Below, one piece after another: positions 6,806 through 15,012 of a DNA stretch of 33,882 nt. The DNA is from Terriglobia bacterium (GTDB taxonomy: Bacteria > Acidobacteriota > Terriglobia > Bryobacterales > Bryobacteraceae), in contig JAIQFJ010000014.1 in NCBI GenBank assembly GCA_020073325.1, positions 1 to 33,882 on the forward strand, given 5' to 3'. A program made the translations under genes and the position numbers. Under the pieces are notes generated by a model, which saw only the letters and a list, made by a program, of their open reading frames with translations, did not search any database and had not been told where the DNA came from. How positions within the stretch are numbered: position 1 is the first letter of the stretch; each line of letters starts with the position of its first letter.

Positions 6806-7218
6806 CCGTCGTTCCTCCGCTCCAGCTCGCGGCGTTTCAGCCGGATCTTGCGCTCGAGTTCGTCAAGTAGAGCAGCGTCTTCCTGCCCGACCGCATCGAC
6901 CAGAAACGAAATCAGCATCTCGCTTGAGTGCTCGCGGGTGGAAAGCAGGCCGGACAGAAGATGGCCCGCGCGCTTCTGTTCCCACTCGCGGCGCGTCAGT
7001 TTCGGCGAGTAAAGAAAAGCGCGCTCAAACTTACGGCGGTCGAGCATGCCTTTCTTATACAACCGGTCGAGCGTGGTCATCACGGTGGTATAGGCGAGGG
7101 GACGCCCAAGGTGCTCGCCGACATCGCGGACCGAGCTTTCGCCGCGGGTCCACAGCACATCCATCACCGACGATTCCAGCCGTCCCAGCGCCAAGCGGTC
7201 TTTCAGAAAACGAATCAC
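6802..7218 (-). CDS. BlaI/MecI/CopY-family transcriptional repressor
   Basis: The GTG at 7218 overlaps the TGA of the upstream hydrolase gene (GTGA). The 138-aa product is a winged-helix repressor: LGRLESSVMDVLWTRGESSV, then the recognition region RPLAYTTVMTTLDRLYKKGM at about 43-62. A C-terminal helical dimerisation part ends in a charged coiled segment. BlaI-type dimers bind palindromic operators and are removed by the cognate M56 peptidase, here the next gene. It presumably represses its own operon from the promoter upstream of 8150. Confidence 0.9.
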   Translation of the reverse strand: MIRFLKDRLALGRLESSVMDVLWTRGESSVRDVGEHLGRPLAYTTVMTTLDRLYKKGMLDRRKFERAFLYSPKLTRREWEQKRAGHLLSGLLSTREHSSEMLISFLVDAVGQEDAALLDELERKIRLKRRELERRNDG

Positions 7219-8150
7219 GACTTTTGATTATGGCGCACGACGCTGGCATATGCGATTTTCGTCCAGGCGTCCGGCTTGAAGATTCCGCGGCCGAATTTTT
7301 CGTCGAAGTCCTTGGTCGGCGCCGCGGCGACCGCTTCGTCCACCGACTTCCCTTCCTTGATCAGTTTTTCCAGGCGCTGGGTCACGGCGGCGAGCATCTC
7401 GTGCGACGCTTTGAGATCGTCTTTGGTCCCCATCGGCCCGTGCCCGGGAATGATGCGCGTCTTCGCATCGCCCACCTTGTGCATCGCTTCGGCCGCGGCT
7501 GCCATGCCGCCGACCCATCCGCCGGTGGAATAATCGATCACCGGATACATCCCGTTGAACAGCATGTCGCCGGTATGCAGGACGTTGGGACCGGGGAAAA
7601 AGAGATACGTATCGCCGTCGGTGTGCGCCAGCGGGATGTGCACGTACTCGATTTTCTCTTTTCCGTACGTCAGCTTGCCGCCTTTGGCGAATTCCTGCGT
7701 GGGCAGGCCTTCGGGTTTGAGCGGATCGAACGTGCGGCCGTTCGCTTCCATCGTGGTGCGGACGCTGAGGCGTTTTTTCACGTTCTCCTGCGCCATGATC
7801 TTCACGCCCGCGCGGCCCAGCGATTCATTCGAGCCGACATGGTCGAAGTGCCAATGCGTGTCGAACAGCAGGTTCACCTTGTGCGCGTCCACCTGTTCGC
7901 CGATCGCCTTGGCGAGGTCGGCCGCGCGCTCCGGATAACCGCCGTCGATCATCATCAGTCCGTCGGGCGAGATGACCACACCGATGTTTCCGCCGTCGCC
8001 CATCATGACTGCGAGCGAGTCGGAAAGCTTGGTCGCTTTGATCGGAGCCGGAGGATTCTGGCCGAACGCGCGGTAGGTCAGCGACAGGCCCGCAGCGCCG
8101 CCGATCAGCGCGGAGAAAAACTCCCTGCGGTTGGAAGCAAATTTAGACAT
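7215..8150 (-). CDS. Tat-exported metallo-beta-lactamase-fold hydrolase
   Basis: The 311-aa protein begins with a probable Tat signal (SNRREFFSALIGGAAGLSL, twin Arg8-Arg9), so it is exported folded. The MBL-fold motif DTHWHFDHVG gives His99, His101, Asp103 and His104. His176 (PLAHTDGDT), the GD of LHTGDMLF, and His237 (IIPGHGP) complete a dinuclear zinc site. Such periplasmic MBL proteins include class B3-like beta-lactamases but also many esterases and lactonases, and the C-terminal region here does not let me assign beta-lactamase. It is the first gene of the operon and overlaps the BlaI-type gene, so a repressor/sensor pair plus an exported MBL enzyme are co-transcribed. Confidence 0.87.
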   Translation of the reverse strand: MSKFASNRREFFSALIGGAAGLSLTYRAFGQNPPAPIKATKLSDSLAVMMGDGGNIGVVISPDGLMMIDGGYPERAADLAKAIGEQVDAHKVNLLFDTHWHFDHVGSNESLGRAGVKIMAQENVKKRLSVRTTMEANGRTFDPLKPEGLPTQEFAKGGKLTYGKEKIEYVHIPLAHTDGDTYLFFPGPNVLHTGDMLFNGMYPVIDYSTGGWVGGMAAAAEAMHKVGDAKTRIIPGHGPMGTKDDLKASHEMLAAVTQRLEKLIKEGKSVDEAVAAAPTKDFDEKFGRGIFKPDAWTKIAYASVVRHNQKS

Positions 8151-8208
8151 AAGATGCAGCTTACCTGAAAATCGGCGGTCGCGGTATCGCGCCAGCGTGA
8201 AGGAAGTT

Positions 8209-8222
8209 TCACTTTCGAGTGA
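8209..8222. promoter_or_regulatory. Candidate operator/promoter between the MBL operon and the 8253 gene
   Basis: TCACT-TTCG-AGTGA (8209-8222) is a perfect 5-bp dyad in the 102-bp gap between divergent genes, followed by GATAAT (8223-8228), which looks like a plus-strand -10 box. It is the only clear dyad upstream of the BlaI-containing operon, so it is the best candidate for its operator, but it is short. Confidence 0.3.
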
Positions 8223-8252
8223 GATAATATTCGGACGGGTTCAATACTCAAC

Positions 8253-8555
8253 GTGACCGTCGGCCGAATCCTGTCTTTTCTGCTGCTCTGCGCGATCAGT
8301 TTAACGGCGCAGGAATCCGCTTCAAAAAAAGAAGATACATTCTTTGCGGGAACCGTTTCGTCCTGGGATGCGGCGAAGCTGGTGGTGTCGCGGCCGGTGG
8401 CGGCGAAGAAGGAGCAGCGCACGTTTCGCATGACGCCGGAGACGAAGGTCGAGGGAAAGCTGCGCGCGAAGGCGCGCGTGACGGTCCGCTATATTTCGGG
8501 CGAGGATGGCGACGTGGCAACCCTGGTGGTGGTGCACACGAACAAGATGAAGTAG
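8253..8555 (+). CDS. Small secreted protein of unknown function
   Basis: A GTG at 8253 gives 100 aa with a signal peptide (VGRILSFLLLCAISLTAQ). The mature part FFAGTVSSWDAAKLVVSR ... RTFRMTPETKVEG ... KARVTVRYISGEDGDVATLVVV alternates strands in the manner of small OB-like beta-barrel domains (DUF5666-type) that are common as exported hypotheticals. No catalytic residues are recognisable. It is divergent from the MBL operon and its end lies 12 bp from the convergent glmU end. Confidence 0.72.
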   Translation: MTVGRILSFLLLCAISLTAQESASKKEDTFFAGTVSSWDAAKLVVSRPVAAKKEQRTFRMTPETKVEGKLRAKARVTVRYISGEDGDVATLVVVHTNKMK

Positions 8556-8567
8556 CTTCGCGGCGCC

Positions 8568-9944
8568 CTACTCGGTTTTCTTACGCTTCTCGATCCAATC
8601 GGTCTTGACGACCTGGCGCGCGCGGCCGAGCGCGAGAGCCTGTTTGGGGACGTCTTCGGTGATGACACTTCCGGCTCCCAGGTAGCTCTCCGCGCCGACT
8701 TCGAGCGGAGCGACCAGCGTCGAATTGCTGCCGATGAAGGCGCCGGATCCGATCCTGGTCTCGTTTTTCTTTACGCCGTCGAAATTGCAGGTGATCGTGC
8801 CCGCGCCGACGTTCACGCGATCGCCGATTTCGGCGTCGCCGAGATAGGCCAGGTGCTGCGCCTTGGTTCCGGCGCCGAGGCGGCTCTTCTTCACCTCGAC
8901 AAAATTTCCGACGCGCGCATCCATGCCGATGTTGGCGTTCATCCGCAGCCGGGCGAAGGGACCGATTTGCGCTTTCTCGGCGACCCGTGAATCGGCGATC
9001 AGAGTGTACGGCCGGACGATCGCGCCATCGGCCAGGACGGACGATTCGACGATCGCTCCGGCGCCGATGCGGCAATCCTCGCCGATGACGGTTTCGCCCA
9101 GGATGCGCGCGAACGGCTCGACGATGGTGTCCATGCCGATGCGGACGCTGCTGTCGATGGAAACGGTCTCCGGCCGCTCGATGGTGACGCCCTCGAGCAT
9201 CAGTTGCTCGGCCTTGCGGCGGCGCAGGAGGCGATCGGCGTCGGCGAGTTCGATGCGCGTGTTGATTCCGAGCAGTTCGCTCGAATCTGCGACGTGCCGG
9301 GCCTCGACCCGATGGCCGTGTGTGTTGAGAATCGCGGCCATGTCGGTCAGGTAATATTCGCCCGCGGGGAGGGTCGGCTGAATTTCGGAAAGATGCGCCC
9401 AGAGAAGATCGGCGCGGAAACAATAGATGCCGGAGTTGATCAGGCGGATCGCGCGCTGCTCCGGCGTGCAGGCTTTTTCTTCGACGATCGCGCGGACAGC
9501 GTCGGTAGCATCAAGGATGACTCGTCCGTAGCCGGCCGGAGCATCGAGAGACGTCGTAATCAGAGTCGCGGCGGCCGTGGAGCCGGCCTGCGCGTCGCGC
9601 AGACGAGTCAGCGTGTCGGCGGAAAGCAGCGGCGTGTCGCCGTAAAGCACCATGACCAGATCCGAAGGCGGCGCGGCCTCGCGAGCGCACGCAAGGGCGT
9701 GGCCGGTCCCCTTCTGCTTTTTCTGGCGGGCGAAGCGAATCTTGCGAGGCGCGAGCAATTCTTCGACAGCTTCGGCCTGATGGCCCGTCACGGCGACGAT
9801 CGAATCGGCGGGCGCGACGGCGCGGGCGGCCTCCACGACGTGCTCCACCAGCGCGAGTCCGCCGGCGCGATGCAGAACCTTGGCTCGCTTGCTGCGCATG
9901 CGGGTTCCCAAACCCGCGGCCAGTATCACGACGGTTGTGGTCAT
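8568..9944 (-). CDS. glmU: Bifunctional UDP-N-acetylglucosamine pyrophosphorylase / glucosamine-1-phosphate acetyltransferase
   Basis: The start is the ATG at 9944, giving 458 aa, the usual GlmU length. The longer open frame upstream is the shadow of yvcK. The N-terminal uridylyltransferase domain begins with LAAGLGTRMRSKRAKVLH, and VLYGDTPLL carries the metal-binding Asp. The C-terminal half is a left-handed beta-helix of hexapeptide repeats (about 255-440), containing FVEVKKS, HLAYLGDAEIG and NVGAGTITCNFDG. The enzyme makes UDP-GlcNAc from glucosamine-1-phosphate for peptidoglycan and envelope polysaccharides. Its ATG overlaps the yvcK stop by 4 bp, so both are made from one message. Confidence 0.96.
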   Translation of the reverse strand: MTTTVVILAAGLGTRMRSKRAKVLHRAGGLALVEHVVEAARAVAPADSIVAVTGHQAEAVEELLAPRKIRFARQKKQKGTGHALACAREAAPPSDLVMVLYGDTPLLSADTLTRLRDAQAGSTAAATLITTSLDAPAGYGRVILDATDAVRAIVEEKACTPEQRAIRLINSGIYCFRADLLWAHLSEIQPTLPAGEYYLTDMAAILNTHGHRVEARHVADSSELLGINTRIELADADRLLRRRKAEQLMLEGVTIERPETVSIDSSVRIGMDTIVEPFARILGETVIGEDCRIGAGAIVESSVLADGAIVRPYTLIADSRVAEKAQIGPFARLRMNANIGMDARVGNFVEVKKSRLGAGTKAQHLAYLGDAEIGDRVNVGAGTITCNFDGVKKNETRIGSGAFIGSNSTLVAPLEVGAESYLGAGSVITEDVPKQALALGRARQVVKTDWIEKRKKTE

Positions 9945-10972
9945 GTCTTTTTCATTTTCGCGTAACGGCCCTCTTCGGCGAGTTCCACCACGACCGCGCC
10001 CAGCGCGCCCTGATCGTGGCGGATCTTTTCCTGCGGCCGCGCGCCGGACTTGCGCAGCAGATCGACGCCGATGATGCGCATACCCATGCTCTCCAGGCGC
10101 TCCGTGTCGACTTCCACCGGCCGCGCCGCCTGCGCCTGATAACGATGCAGTACGGGCCCGCGGATCGATCGCGTATTGATGACGCACGCGTCGATCAGCG
10201 AGCCTCCGGATCTTCGCCCGGCATGACGCAGAATGGCCGCGACGTGATCCGAGGCGCGGAAATTGGTGGTCTCGCCCGGCTGCGACATCAGGTTCATAAA
10301 ATATACCTTCAGCGCGCGCGATTGCGCGATCGCGCGGGAAACGCCGTCGACCAGAAGATTGGGAATCACGCTGGTGAACAGCGACCCGGGGCCGAGCGTG
10401 ATCAGGTCGGCCTCGGCGATGGCCTTCAAAGTTTCGGGCAGCGGCTTGGGACGGCGCGGACGCAGCTCGATGCGTTCGATGCGATGCTTGCTGCGGCTGA
10501 TGCGCGATTCTCCCAGCACCGTGCTGCCGTCGGCGAGCGTCGCCTGAAGCGCGACGTTCGCGGCCGTCGAAGGATAAATTTTTCCGAGCGCGGCCAGGAC
10601 TTCCGAAGACAACTTGACGGCGGTGCCGAAGTCGCCGGTCAGGTGCGTCATCGCCGTAAGGAAAAGATTGCCGAAGCTGTGGCCCTTCAGTCCGCGTCCG
10701 TTCGAGAAACGGTACTGAAACAATTTCGACAATAATGTTTCATCTTCGGAAAGCGCGACCATGCAGTTGCGGATGTCGCCGGGCGGCAGCACATCGCACT
10801 CGCGGCGCAGGCGGCCGGAGCTGCCGCCGTCGTCGGTCACGGTGACCACGGCGGTCACTTCGATGGCGCCGCGCCCGGCCTTGGCGTAACGCTTCACGCC
10901 GCGAAGAAGCGTCGACAGGCCGGTGCCGCCGCCGATCGAAACAATCTTCAGCGGTTGCGTTTTCGAATCCAC
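9941..10972 (-). CDS. yvcK: YvcK/CofD-like gluconeogenesis factor
   Basis: The 343-aa protein has the family's nucleotide-binding opening KIVSIGGGTGLSTLLRGVK, then VVTVTDDGGSSGRLRRE, PPGDIRNCMVALS, the GLKGHSFGNLFL motif, and LGPGSLFTSVIPNLLV. YvcK/MgfK proteins share the CofD fold but act as regulators of carbon flux and cell-wall synthesis, and B. subtilis YvcK is known to bind UDP-GlcNAc. The position directly upstream of glmU, overlapping it by 4 bp, pairs a probable UDP-GlcNAc sensor with the enzyme that makes that molecule. It is divergent from the acyltransferase gene at 11087. Confidence 0.93.
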   Translation of the reverse strand: MDSKTQPLKIVSIGGGTGLSTLLRGVKRYAKAGRGAIEVTAVVTVTDDGGSSGRLRRECDVLPPGDIRNCMVALSEDETLLSKLFQYRFSNGRGLKGHSFGNLFLTAMTHLTGDFGTAVKLSSEVLAALGKIYPSTAANVALQATLADGSTVLGESRISRSKHRIERIELRPRRPKPLPETLKAIAEADLITLGPGSLFTSVIPNLLVDGVSRAIAQSRALKVYFMNLMSQPGETTNFRASDHVAAILRHAGRRSGGSLIDACVINTRSIRGPVLHRYQAQAARPVEVDTERLESMGMRIIGVDLLRKSGARPQEKIRHDQGALGAVVVELAEEGRYAKMKKT

Positions 10973-11044
10973 AGCTTTCTTGAGGATCTCACGCCGCGCA
11001 GGCCGAAGCCAATCGATTTCACCGATTCGCGCGACAGCAACCCG

Positions 11045-11065
11045 CCGTTAACGCGCGTTTAACGG
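11045..11065. promoter_or_regulatory. Palindrome in the yvcK/acyltransferase divergent promoter region
   Basis: CCGTTAA (11045-11051) and TTAACGG (11059-11065) are perfect 7-bp arms around CGCGCGT. The dyad lies 21 bp before the ATG at 11087, next to a possible -10 box TATTCT (11073-11078). Its spacing suits a dimeric regulator that could act on both divergent genes. The regulator is unknown. Confidence 0.4.
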
Positions 11066-11086
11066 GACGATCCTATTCTGTGGCCG

Positions 11087-12832
11087 ATGCCGACACAACC
11101 AACGGGGATTTTCGATGCGGCGCGCGGACTGCTGGAGCGGGGCCCGGTCGGCGCGGTTCTGCAAAACATTCTGGTGCCGCCCGAACTGGAGCGAACCTGG
11201 CTCGATGCGGCTCGGCAAGCGGGCGGAAGCTCGGTGTTCGAGAATTTTCTATCCGCGATGCACGTGAGCTACGATTGCGACGCGGCGAAAGTGGCGCGCA
11301 TTCCCGCCAAGGGACCGGTAGTCGTCGTCGCGAATCATCCCTTTGGGCTGATCGAAGGCGCGATCGCCGGAGCCCTGGTCGCGCGCGTGCGGCCCGACTT
11401 CAAGATTCTGGCGAACTCCCTGCTGGCGGGGACGCCTGCGCTGGACGATTTCGTGATTCCCGTGGACCCGTTTGGCGGCGCGGCGCGGGCGAACTGGCGA
11501 TCGCTGCGGCGAAGTTTGGAGTGGCTCGAGCAGGGCGGCGTACTGGTGACATTTCCCGCGGGCGAGGTCTCCTCGCTGCAGTTTCCCGCACTTCAGATTG
11601 CCGATCCGGAGTGGAATGAAAATGTCGCGCGCATGATCCGCATCAGCGGCGCGGCGTCGGTCCCGGTTTATTTTCACGGCAACAACGGCGCGGGATTTCA
11701 GATGGCGGGAATGATCCATCCGGCACTTCGTACGGCGCTGCTGCCGCGCGAGCTGCTGAACAAGCGCGGGCGGACGATCCGTGTTTCGCTCGGCCGCCCG
11801 ATCTCGGCAGATCGCGTCGCACGATTGCGCGAGCGCGAAGCGACCGACTATCTGTGGCAGCGGACCTACGCCCTGGAGGCTCGCAAGCCGCAGCGTCGAT
11901 TCCTGAAATTCGAGCCGCGGCAAGCGCACATTGCCGGCGCGGTGGATCCTGCACTGCTCGCGGCGGAAGCGGAGCGGATCGATCCGATGCTCCAATGCGG
12001 CGACTACTCCGTGCGCGTCGCGGCGTCCGGCTCGATTCCGAATACGCTGCGCGAAATCGGCCGGCTGCGCGAAATCGCGTTTCGAGCCGCGGGCGAAGGC
12101 ACCGGGCGCTCGCTCGATCTCGACCGGTTCGACGGCCACTATCAGCACCTCTGGATCTGGAATCAGAAAGCGCGCGAGGTGGTCGGCGCCTATCGCCTGA
12201 TGGGGACCGACCGAGCCGCGTCGCCGCGCGATCTCTACACCAGCACGCTGTTCCGCTTCCGCCCGGGGCTCCTCGACAACCTGTATCCCGCGCTCGAGCT
12301 TGGCCGGTCCTTCGTGCGGCCCGAATATCAACGCAGCTACGTCGCGCTGCTGCTGCTGTGGAAAGGGATCGGACAGTATGTTGCGAAAAATCCGCGCTAT
12401 CGCGTCCTGTTCGGGCCGGTAAGCATCAGCCGCGAATATAATTCCGCCTCGCGCGCAGTGATGGTTTCCTATTTGCGATCGCGCTGCGCGAATCCGAAGC
12501 TGGCCGAACTGGTCGAGCCGAAGCGTCCCTTCCACGCGCGCCGTTTGCGAGCCTGCGACCTGCATTTGCTCGGCTCGCTGCTGGCAAACGTCGACGAGCT
12601 TTCCGACGTCGTCGCCGATCTGGAACCGGACGGCAAAGGTGTGCCCGTATTGCTGCGGCAATATCTGAACGTCGGCGGCGAGATTCTGGCGTTCAACGTC
12701 GATGCCGATTTTTCGGACGTGCTCGATGGACTCGTGATGGTCGACATGGCGCGGATGGAGTGCGGGCTGCGCGAAAAATACCTGGGCAAAGAAGGCGCGG
12801 CGCACTTCGCCGCATTTCACGCGATGCCATAA
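11087..12832 (+). CDS. PlsC-type acyltransferase fused to OlsB-like N-acyltransferase (ornithine-lipid synthase-like)
   Basis: The 581-aa protein has two parts. Residues about 60-270 are a lysophospholipid acyltransferase domain with VVVVANHPFGLIEG (His84 and Glu90 in place of the classic HX4D), an FPAGE motif at 156-160 and a GRPIS end. Residues about 300-575 match the OlsB/hemolysin-like GNAT group: LREIGRLREIAFRAAGEG, HLWIWNQKAREVVGAYR, ELGRSFVRPEYQ and LLLLWKGIGQY. This combination resembles bifunctional OlsF-type enzymes, which add a 3-hydroxyacyl chain to an amino acid and then a second chain to make phosphorus-free aminolipids. The real headgroup is unknown. Heme A synthase follows after 9 bp, probably in one operon. 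Confidence 0.82.
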   Translation: MPTQPTGIFDAARGLLERGPVGAVLQNILVPPELERTWLDAARQAGGSSVFENFLSAMHVSYDCDAAKVARIPAKGPVVVVANHPFGLIEGAIAGALVARVRPDFKILANSLLAGTPALDDFVIPVDPFGGAARANWRSLRRSLEWLEQGGVLVTFPAGEVSSLQFPALQIADPEWNENVARMIRISGAASVPVYFHGNNGAGFQMAGMIHPALRTALLPRELLNKRGRTIRVSLGRPISADRVARLREREATDYLWQRTYALEARKPQRRFLKFEPRQAHIAGAVDPALLAAEAERIDPMLQCGDYSVRVAASGSIPNTLREIGRLREIAFRAAGEGTGRSLDLDRFDGHYQHLWIWNQKAREVVGAYRLMGTDRAASPRDLYTSTLFRFRPGLLDNLYPALELGRSFVRPEYQRSYVALLLLWKGIGQYVAKNPRYRVLFGPVSISREYNSASRAVMVSYLRSRCANPKLAELVEPKRPFHARRLRACDLHLLGSLLANVDELSDVVADLEPDGKGVPVLLRQYLNVGGEILAFNVDADFSDVLDGLVMVDMARMECGLREKYLGKEGAAHFAAFHAMP

Positions 12833-12841
12833 TCGAAATGA

Positions 12842-13768
12842 GTGCGGCGATTCGCAAAATTCGCATGGGCGGTCCTCGGATTCAATCTTCTGGTGATCCT
12901 GTGGGGAGCGCTGGTTCGCGCCTCGCGATCCGGTGAAGGCTGCGGCGACCACTGGCCGCTGTGCAACGGCACCGTCATCCCGCACGCCGCGGAAATCGCC
13001 ACGATCATCGAATTTACCCATCGCGCGACCACCGGGATCGCGTTCTTTTCCGTGGTCGCGATGGCGCTGTGGGCTTTCCGCGCATATCGTCCCGGACCCA
13101 TCTGGCGGGGCGCAATGGCTTCGCTGGTCTTGATCGTGACCGAAGCGCTGCTCGGCGCGGGACTCGTTTTGTTCCGATACACCGGCGCCGACGTGTCCGC
13201 CGGTCGCGCGATTTACCTCTCAGCGCACCTGGTGAACACGCTGCTGATGCTGGCCGCGATGGCGCTGACGGCATGGTGGGCGTCGGGGCATCGCGGAATC
13301 GAATGGTCCGGTAAAAGTTCGCGTCTTCTCGGCTGGGCGATTGTTGCCGCGTTGATCGTCGGCGTCAGCGGAGCCATCGCCGCGCTGAGCGACACGCTTT
13401 TTCCGCAGACCTCGCTACGGGCGGGACTCGAAGCGGATTTTTCTTCTGCGTCACCCATGTTGATGCGCCTCAGAATCTGGCACCCCGCGATCGCCGTGGC
13501 CGCCGGCTTGTATATCGCCGCAGTCGCGATGCGGCTCGGACGAGGATTGCGACTCGGGATGGCCGTAATCGCGCTGGTCGGGCTGCAGCTTGCGGCGGGC
13601 GTCGTGAATCTTGCGCTGCTGGCTCCGGTCTGGATGCAGCTTGTGCATCTGCTGCTGGCCGATCTCCTGTGGATCGCTCTGGTGCTATTCTCCGCGGATA
13701 TCCTCGAAAAGCCGCTGAGCGACAAACCAGCGGTTCGGCCGCGACCGATGGCAACGGTTCCCCGATAA
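12842..13768 (+). CDS. ctaA: Heme A synthase (COX15/CtaA family)
   Basis: The GTG at 12842 starts a 308-aa protein with about eight membrane helices. It carries the four heme-ligand histidines expected of CtaA: EFTHRATTG (His60), LSAHLVN, IWHPAIAV and LVHLLLAD, the second two in the second four-helix repeat. A cysteine pair Cys34/Cys41 lies in the first outer loop (GEGCGDHWPLCNG). The enzyme oxidises heme O to heme A for aa3-type cytochrome oxidases. A protoheme farnesyltransferase is not in the window, though the copper chaperone at 1702 fits the same oxidase-assembly need. It sits 9 bp after the acyltransferase gene and 7 bp before gltS. Confidence 0.9.
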   Translation: MRRFAKFAWAVLGFNLLVILWGALVRASRSGEGCGDHWPLCNGTVIPHAAEIATIIEFTHRATTGIAFFSVVAMALWAFRAYRPGPIWRGAMASLVLIVTEALLGAGLVLFRYTGADVSAGRAIYLSAHLVNTLLMLAAMALTAWWASGHRGIEWSGKSSRLLGWAIVAALIVGVSGAIAALSDTLFPQTSLRAGLEADFSSASPMLMRLRIWHPAIAVAAGLYIAAVAMRLGRGLRLGMAVIALVGLQLAAGVVNLALLAPVWMQLVHLLLADLLWIALVLFSADILEKPLSDKPAVRPRPMATVPR

Positions 13769-13775
13769 TGCTTCC

Positions 13776-14945
13776 GTGACCACCTGGAAGCTCAGCCTTG
13801 TGCAGGTCCTGGGCGCGTCCGCGCTCGGTGTGGTCCTCGGCGGATGGCTGAAACGACGCCTGCCGATTCTCGATCGCCTGAATATCCCCACCTCAATCGC
13901 GGGCGGCATGGTCTACGCGATCCTCGCGCTGGCGCTGCACGACCGCGTCGTGAATCTCGAGCCCGACACGCTGCTGCGCGATCTTCTGCTGATCGCGTTC
14001 ATGACCACCGTCGGACTCAGCGCGCGCTTCCAATTGCTGCGCGAAGGCGGAAAAAAACTGGTCGTGCTGCTGGCGGTCAGCTCCGTCGGCGCGGTGCTTC
14101 AGAACCTGCTGGGGATCGGACTCGCGAAGGCGCTGTTCATCGATCCGCGCCTGGGAATTCTTGCGGGATCGGTCGCGTTGACCGGCGGACCCGGCACCGC
14201 GGTCGCGTTCGGCGGCACGTTCCAGAAGATGGGAGTCGCCGGAGCCGAGGTGGTCGGCATGGCATCAGCGACGTTTGGAATCGCGGTGGCAGGGTTGCTT
14301 GGCGGATACGTCGGGGGATGGCTGGTCCGGCGGCACAAGCTGAAATCCTCGGGCGCGACGGCGGACCCCGCGAAGATCGAAAAAGAAGAGGACTCGCTGG
14401 TCACGACCGTGCTGGTGATCGCGATCGCCATGGGGCTCGGCAATCTGCTGAGCGGTGCGTTGGAGCGGGCCGGGTTGATTCTTCCGCCGTACATCGGCGC
14501 GATGATCGTCGCAGCGGCGATCCGCAATCTGAACGATTCTTTTCACTTCGCAACCATCTCACAGGCCGACGTGAATCAATGCGGACGCATCGCGCTGAAC
14601 CTGTTTATCGTGATGGCGCTGATCGCGCTGAAGCTGTGGGAACTGGCGCACCTCGCTCTGCCGATGATCGCGATCCTGGCGGCGCAGGTGCTGCTGTGCA
14701 TCGCGATGTGCGTGACGATGGTTTTCTGGGCAATGGGCCGCAACTACGAATCGGCGGTCGAAAGCGCGGGCTTTTGCGGCTACATGCTCGGCATCACCGC
14801 GAACGCAGTGGCGTGCATGGAGGAGCTGGTCGAAAAATACGGCGCGGCGCCGGAGGCGTTCCTGGTGGTGCCTGTCGTCGGGGCGTTTCTGATCGACTTC
14901 AGCAATTCGCTCATCATTACGACGATGGCGAATCTGCTGAGATAG
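13776..14945 (+). CDS. gltS: Sodium/glutamate symporter GltS
   Basis: A GTG at 13776 starts a 389-aa polytopic protein, close to the usual length of about 400. It has the two inverted halves of the GltS family, with GLSARFQLLREGGKK (80-94), the conserved glycine-rich loop LTGGPGTAVAFG (135-146), and the matching C-terminal loop GYMLGITANAVACMEEL. GltS imports glutamate with sodium. The centre holds a charged cytoplasmic loop (about 189-208). The gene follows ctaA after 7 bp and ends at the compound palindrome at 14945, which probably terminates the operon. Confidence 0.9.
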   Translation: MTTWKLSLVQVLGASALGVVLGGWLKRRLPILDRLNIPTSIAGGMVYAILALALHDRVVNLEPDTLLRDLLLIAFMTTVGLSARFQLLREGGKKLVVLLAVSSVGAVLQNLLGIGLAKALFIDPRLGILAGSVALTGGPGTAVAFGGTFQKMGVAGAEVVGMASATFGIAVAGLLGGYVGGWLVRRHKLKSSGATADPAKIEKEEDSLVTTVLVIAIAMGLGNLLSGALERAGLILPPYIGAMIVAAAIRNLNDSFHFATISQADVNQCGRIALNLFIVMALIALKLWELAHLALPMIAILAAQVLLCIAMCVTMVFWAMGRNYESAVESAGFCGYMLGITANAVACMEELVEKYGAAPEAFLVVPVVGAFLIDFSNSLIITTMANLLR

Positions 14946-15012
14946 GAGGGCGGGCTTCAGCCGGCGCGTGGCTTCAGCCACGCTACTCGATTGCGGGCTA
15001 AGGCCGCCCTCC
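14945..15012. repeat. Compound palindrome between convergent gltS and M20 genes
   Basis: The outer arms GGAGGGCGG (14945-14953) and CCGCCCTCC (15004-15012) are perfect. Inside lie GGCT-TC-AGCC (14953-14962) and GCGTGGCT-TC-AGCCACGC (14966-14983). The element overlaps the gltS stop and encodes the last residues (GGR) of the M20 gene on the minus strand. It probably acts as a bidirectional terminator and looks like an extragenic palindromic repeat unit. Confidence 0.6.

Noticed and set aside
9945-10187. N-terminal extension of the GlmU frame
   Set aside because: It overlaps yvcK out of frame, and GlmU homology begins at the ATG at 9944.
11249-13021. A 590-codon open frame on the minus strand opposite the acyltransferase and start of ctaA
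   Set aside because: It is rich in R, H, Q and A with no family motifs, as expected from the antisense of a high-GC gene; the plus strand carries clear domains.
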